Assembly: GCF_002140975.2 (NCBI RefSeq)
Contig: NZ_CP147247.1
Coordinates: forward strand, 2,516,501 to 2,580,500
Reading direction: 5' to 3'
Origin: Enterococcus sp. 9E7_DIV0242
Lineage (GTDB): Bacteria; Bacillota; Bacilli; Lactobacillales; Enterococcaceae
Length of the DNA stretch: 64,000 bases
Numbering within the stretch: position 1 is the first letter of the stretch; each line of letters begins with the position of its first letter. The notes under the pieces are model-generated. The model was given only the letters and a program-made list of their open reading frames with translations. It did not search any database and was not told where the DNA came from. Position numbers and translations under genes: made by a program. Below, piece by piece: positions 62,347 to 64,000 of the stretch.

Positions 62347-63318
62347 ATGACGATAAAAAGCAGCATCCTCTCTTTGCTAATGAGGCAATCTCCCGCCTTC
62401 ATTTCAGGAGAAGAAATGGCCCAGCAGTTAAATGTCTCAAGAACAGCAATTTGGAAAGCCATCAACGAGCTAAAAAAAGATGGCCATGTGATCAATAGTG
62501 ACCGAAAGGGCTACCAGTATCAGCCATCAGATATTTTATCCGTAGAAGGCATACGCCTACGCCTTGCAAAAGAGACGCCTGAACTGGCAATCAAGCTACT
62601 CAGCTCTTCTGCTTCAACGATGAAAGATGCCAAGCTTGCAGCGCTCAACGGCGAAGCTGAAAATACCTTAGTCATCGCAGACATGCAAGAAGCGCCCAAA
62701 GGCCGATTCGGTCGTCCTTTTTTCGCCAGCGAAGGCGGTGGCATCTACATGAGCATTTTACTACGCCCCAATCAAAGCTTTGAAGAGATGGCCCAATACA
62801 CGATCATTATGGCCGTTGCTATCGCAGAGGCGACTGAGGCGATGACAGGAATTTCTCTGGAAATCAAATGGGTCAATGACATCTATAAAGACGGAAAGAA
62901 AATCTGCGGCATCCTATCAGAAGCAATGAGTGACGTTGAATCCGGTCAAATTACCAATATCGTCATCGGCATGGGAATCAATTTTTCCATCCGGCAGGAA
63001 GAATTCCCAGCGGATATCCAAGAGAAGGCAACTTCTCTATTTAGCGACCGACAACCGACACTTACTAGAAATGAACTGATTGCGGCGATCTGGAACCGAT
63101 TCTACGAAATCCTAAGCCAAAATAATACAGATTTTCTTGATTACTATCGAAAAAAATCCTTTGTTCTCGGAAAAGAAGTCACCTTCACACAAGCCGGAAC
63201 ACAGTTTCAAGGAACCGCCGAAACAATCACCGAACAAGGTGAGCTGATTGTTCGACTAAAAACCGGAGCACAAAAGATACTATCCTCCGGTGAAATAAGT
63301 CTAAGCAGTATTAAATAG
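62347..63318 (+). CDS. birA: Bifunctional biotin-protein ligase and biotin operon repressor
   Basis: 323 residues. N-terminal winged helix (about 1-60, SGEEMAQQLNVSRTAIWKAINELKKDGH), the central ligase domain with GRFGRPF (119-125, replacing the usual GRGRxGR glycine-rich loop), KWVNDIY (about 176-182), and a C-terminal SH3-like domain (about 270-323). It makes biotinyl-AMP, biotinylates carboxylases and, when unloaded, represses biotin genes. A BirA-like operator precedes bioY at 29.2 kb. ATG with AAGGACG upstream. Confidence 0.93.
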   Translation: MTIKSSILSLLMRQSPAFISGEEMAQQLNVSRTAIWKAINELKKDGHVINSDRKGYQYQPSDILSVEGIRLRLAKETPELAIKLLSSSASTMKDAKLAALNGEAENTLVIADMQEAPKGRFGRPFFASEGGGIYMSILLRPNQSFEEMAQYTIIMAVAIAEATEAMTGISLEIKWVNDIYKDGKKICGILSEAMSDVESGQITNIVIGMGINFSIRQEEFPADIQEKATSLFSDRQPTLTRNELIAAIWNRFYEILSQNNTDFLDYYRKKSFVLGKEVTFTQAGTQFQGTAETITEQGELIVRLKTGAQKILSSGEISLSSIK

Positions 63319-63330
63319 AGACAAAATCAA

Positions 63331-63377
63331 ACATCCACCCTGAAAAGCTGCCATAAGGAACCTTTCAGGGAGGATGT
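63331..63377. terminator. Terminator between birA and the prenyltransferase gene
   Basis: ACATCC-CCCTGAAA and TTTCAGGG-GGATGT form a 14-bp stem with one internal mismatch; T-tails are weak. Confidence 0.75.
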
Positions 63378-63434
63378 CATTTGTTTCGACTATTTTTTTC
63401 CAAACAACATACTTCAATAGTTGCAGAAAAAATT

Positions 63435-64000
63435 TTACGAAAATTTGTTCAAAATAATCATAGCTAATAAACCAATCAAATAGCTGCCGTTGAACAGTAT
63501 CAGATTATTGATAGAAAAACGGAAGCTTTTCGGCTGTGGCAATTCCTTTTTGAACTGCTGCAGATTTTTTCGGATTTTCGGAAAAGAAAGTAGCACGAGT
63601 AGAATCGGCCAGTCGTATACGCCAAATAGCATCCCTAATAAGATTACTGCATAGCAAAACAGCTGCAATAGCTGAAATAACAACACACCTTTTTTACGCC
63701 CAATATAATAGACTAATGTGTATCGATGATTTTCTATATCCGTATCCAAATCCCGCAGGTTATTCGCAAGCATAATGTTGGCGATCGTCAACACCATAGG
63801 CAATGATGCCCAAACAACAGCCAATGTTTGCCAGATATTTCCCGTCAAGGCAAAGGTTCCTTTTATAAACGATATATCCAGATAAAAGGGTGGATTTTGT
63901 CCCACATTCAGATAAACCGTCATTGCAAAAATCCCCAGCCCCATTGTCACACCACTGAACACTTCCCCTAACGGCATCCGGGACAAAGGGATCGGACCAA
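63435..64000 (-). CDS. menA: UbiA/MenA-type prenyltransferase (5' end outside window)
   Basis: The frame is open to base 64000, so the N-terminus is missing; about 188 codons are visible. GPIPLSRMPLGEVFSG begins the visible part, followed by six or so helices. NIMLANNLRDLDTDIENHRYTL is the second Asp-rich prenyl-diphosphate/Mg site of UbiA proteins; the first (NDxxD) lies outside. MenA attaches the prenyl chain to dihydroxynaphthoate in (demethyl)menaquinone synthesis, which enterococci carry out. Other UbiA members cannot be excluded. Confidence 0.85.
   Translation of the reverse strand, partial: GPIPLSRMPLGEVFSGVTMGLGIFAMTVYLNVGQNPPFYLDISFIKGTFALTGNIWQTLAVVWASLPMVLTIANIMLANNLRDLDTDIENHRYTLVYYIGRKKGVLLFQLLQLFCYAVILLGMLFGVYDWPILLVLLSFPKIRKNLQQFKKELPQPKSFRFSINNLILFNGSYLIGLLAMIILNKFS

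Overview
The window reads as chromosome of a low-GC Gram-positive coccus of the order Lactobacillales, most likely an Enterococcus. Support comes from the proteins themselves (RpoB, RpoC, RpsD, RpsO, Def and PNPase all resemble enterococcal versions by eye), from strong GGAGG ribosome binding sites with frequent GTG and TTG starts, and from SagA/PcsB-type wall hydrolases placed behind mreCD. The species is not fixed by the sequence; an adjacent argG-argH pair argues against a plain E. faecalis. I see no rRNA, tRNA or CRISPR array.

Layout. 1-6.3 kb: a sugar island on the minus strand: LacD-type aldolase, then a mannose-family PTS (IIA, YajC-like protein, IIB, IIC, IID), then a GntR regulator and AgaS. 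It probably takes up an amino sugar of the galactosamine type and sends it through tagatose phosphates. 6.3-9.4 kb: a small unknown protein, a LacI regulator, and an ECF sigma factor with a DUF4349 membrane protein that is probably its anti-sigma factor. 9.8-13 kb: YebC, a VanZ-like protein and an M3 peptidase. 13.2-17.7 kb: mreC, mreD and two secreted wall hydrolases with similar coiled-coil fronts but different catalytic ends (CHAP, NlpC/P60). 17.9-25 kb: pnp, rpsO, def, a HAD phosphatase, an FNT channel and rpsD. 25-31.4 kb: a frameshifted LytTR regulator with DUF3021, an SH3/YciI pair with metal-regulator-like boxes, an ABC exporter whose permease is frameshifted, bioY behind a BirA-like operator, lepB and an orphan winged-helix regulator.

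31.4-34 kb is the clearest accessory segment: a tyrosine recombinase flanked on both sides by paired 12-bp-spaced TTGACGG sites and bordered by about 0.9 kb of very AT-rich non-coding DNA. 33.7-42 kb: a DUF1054 protein, an XRE membrane regulator, argG, argH, Dps, a lipoprotein, a prepilin peptidase and MsrA. 42.4-45.6 kb: an RpiR regulator divergent from nanE and a PTS IICB (ManNAc use). 45.7-50.4 kb: an orphan SF2 helicase, glycerate kinase and CorA. 50.5-58.5 kb: rpoB and rpoC with a repeat-bearing spacer between them. 58.6-61.9 kb: a three-gene ABC importer. 61.9-64 kb: a zinc-ribbon protein, BirA and a MenA-type prenyltransferase cut by the window edge.

The most interesting item is the leader of the ABC importer. 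It has a consensus promoter and a 19-codon leader peptide ending YYFSYFR. An RNA segment overlapping those codons can pair with a downstream segment, which can instead pair with the 5' arm of a strong terminator. This is the layout of classical ribosome-mediated attenuation, which is rare in Firmicutes, and it predicts sensing of tyrosine/phenylalanine (or an arrest-inducing ligand).
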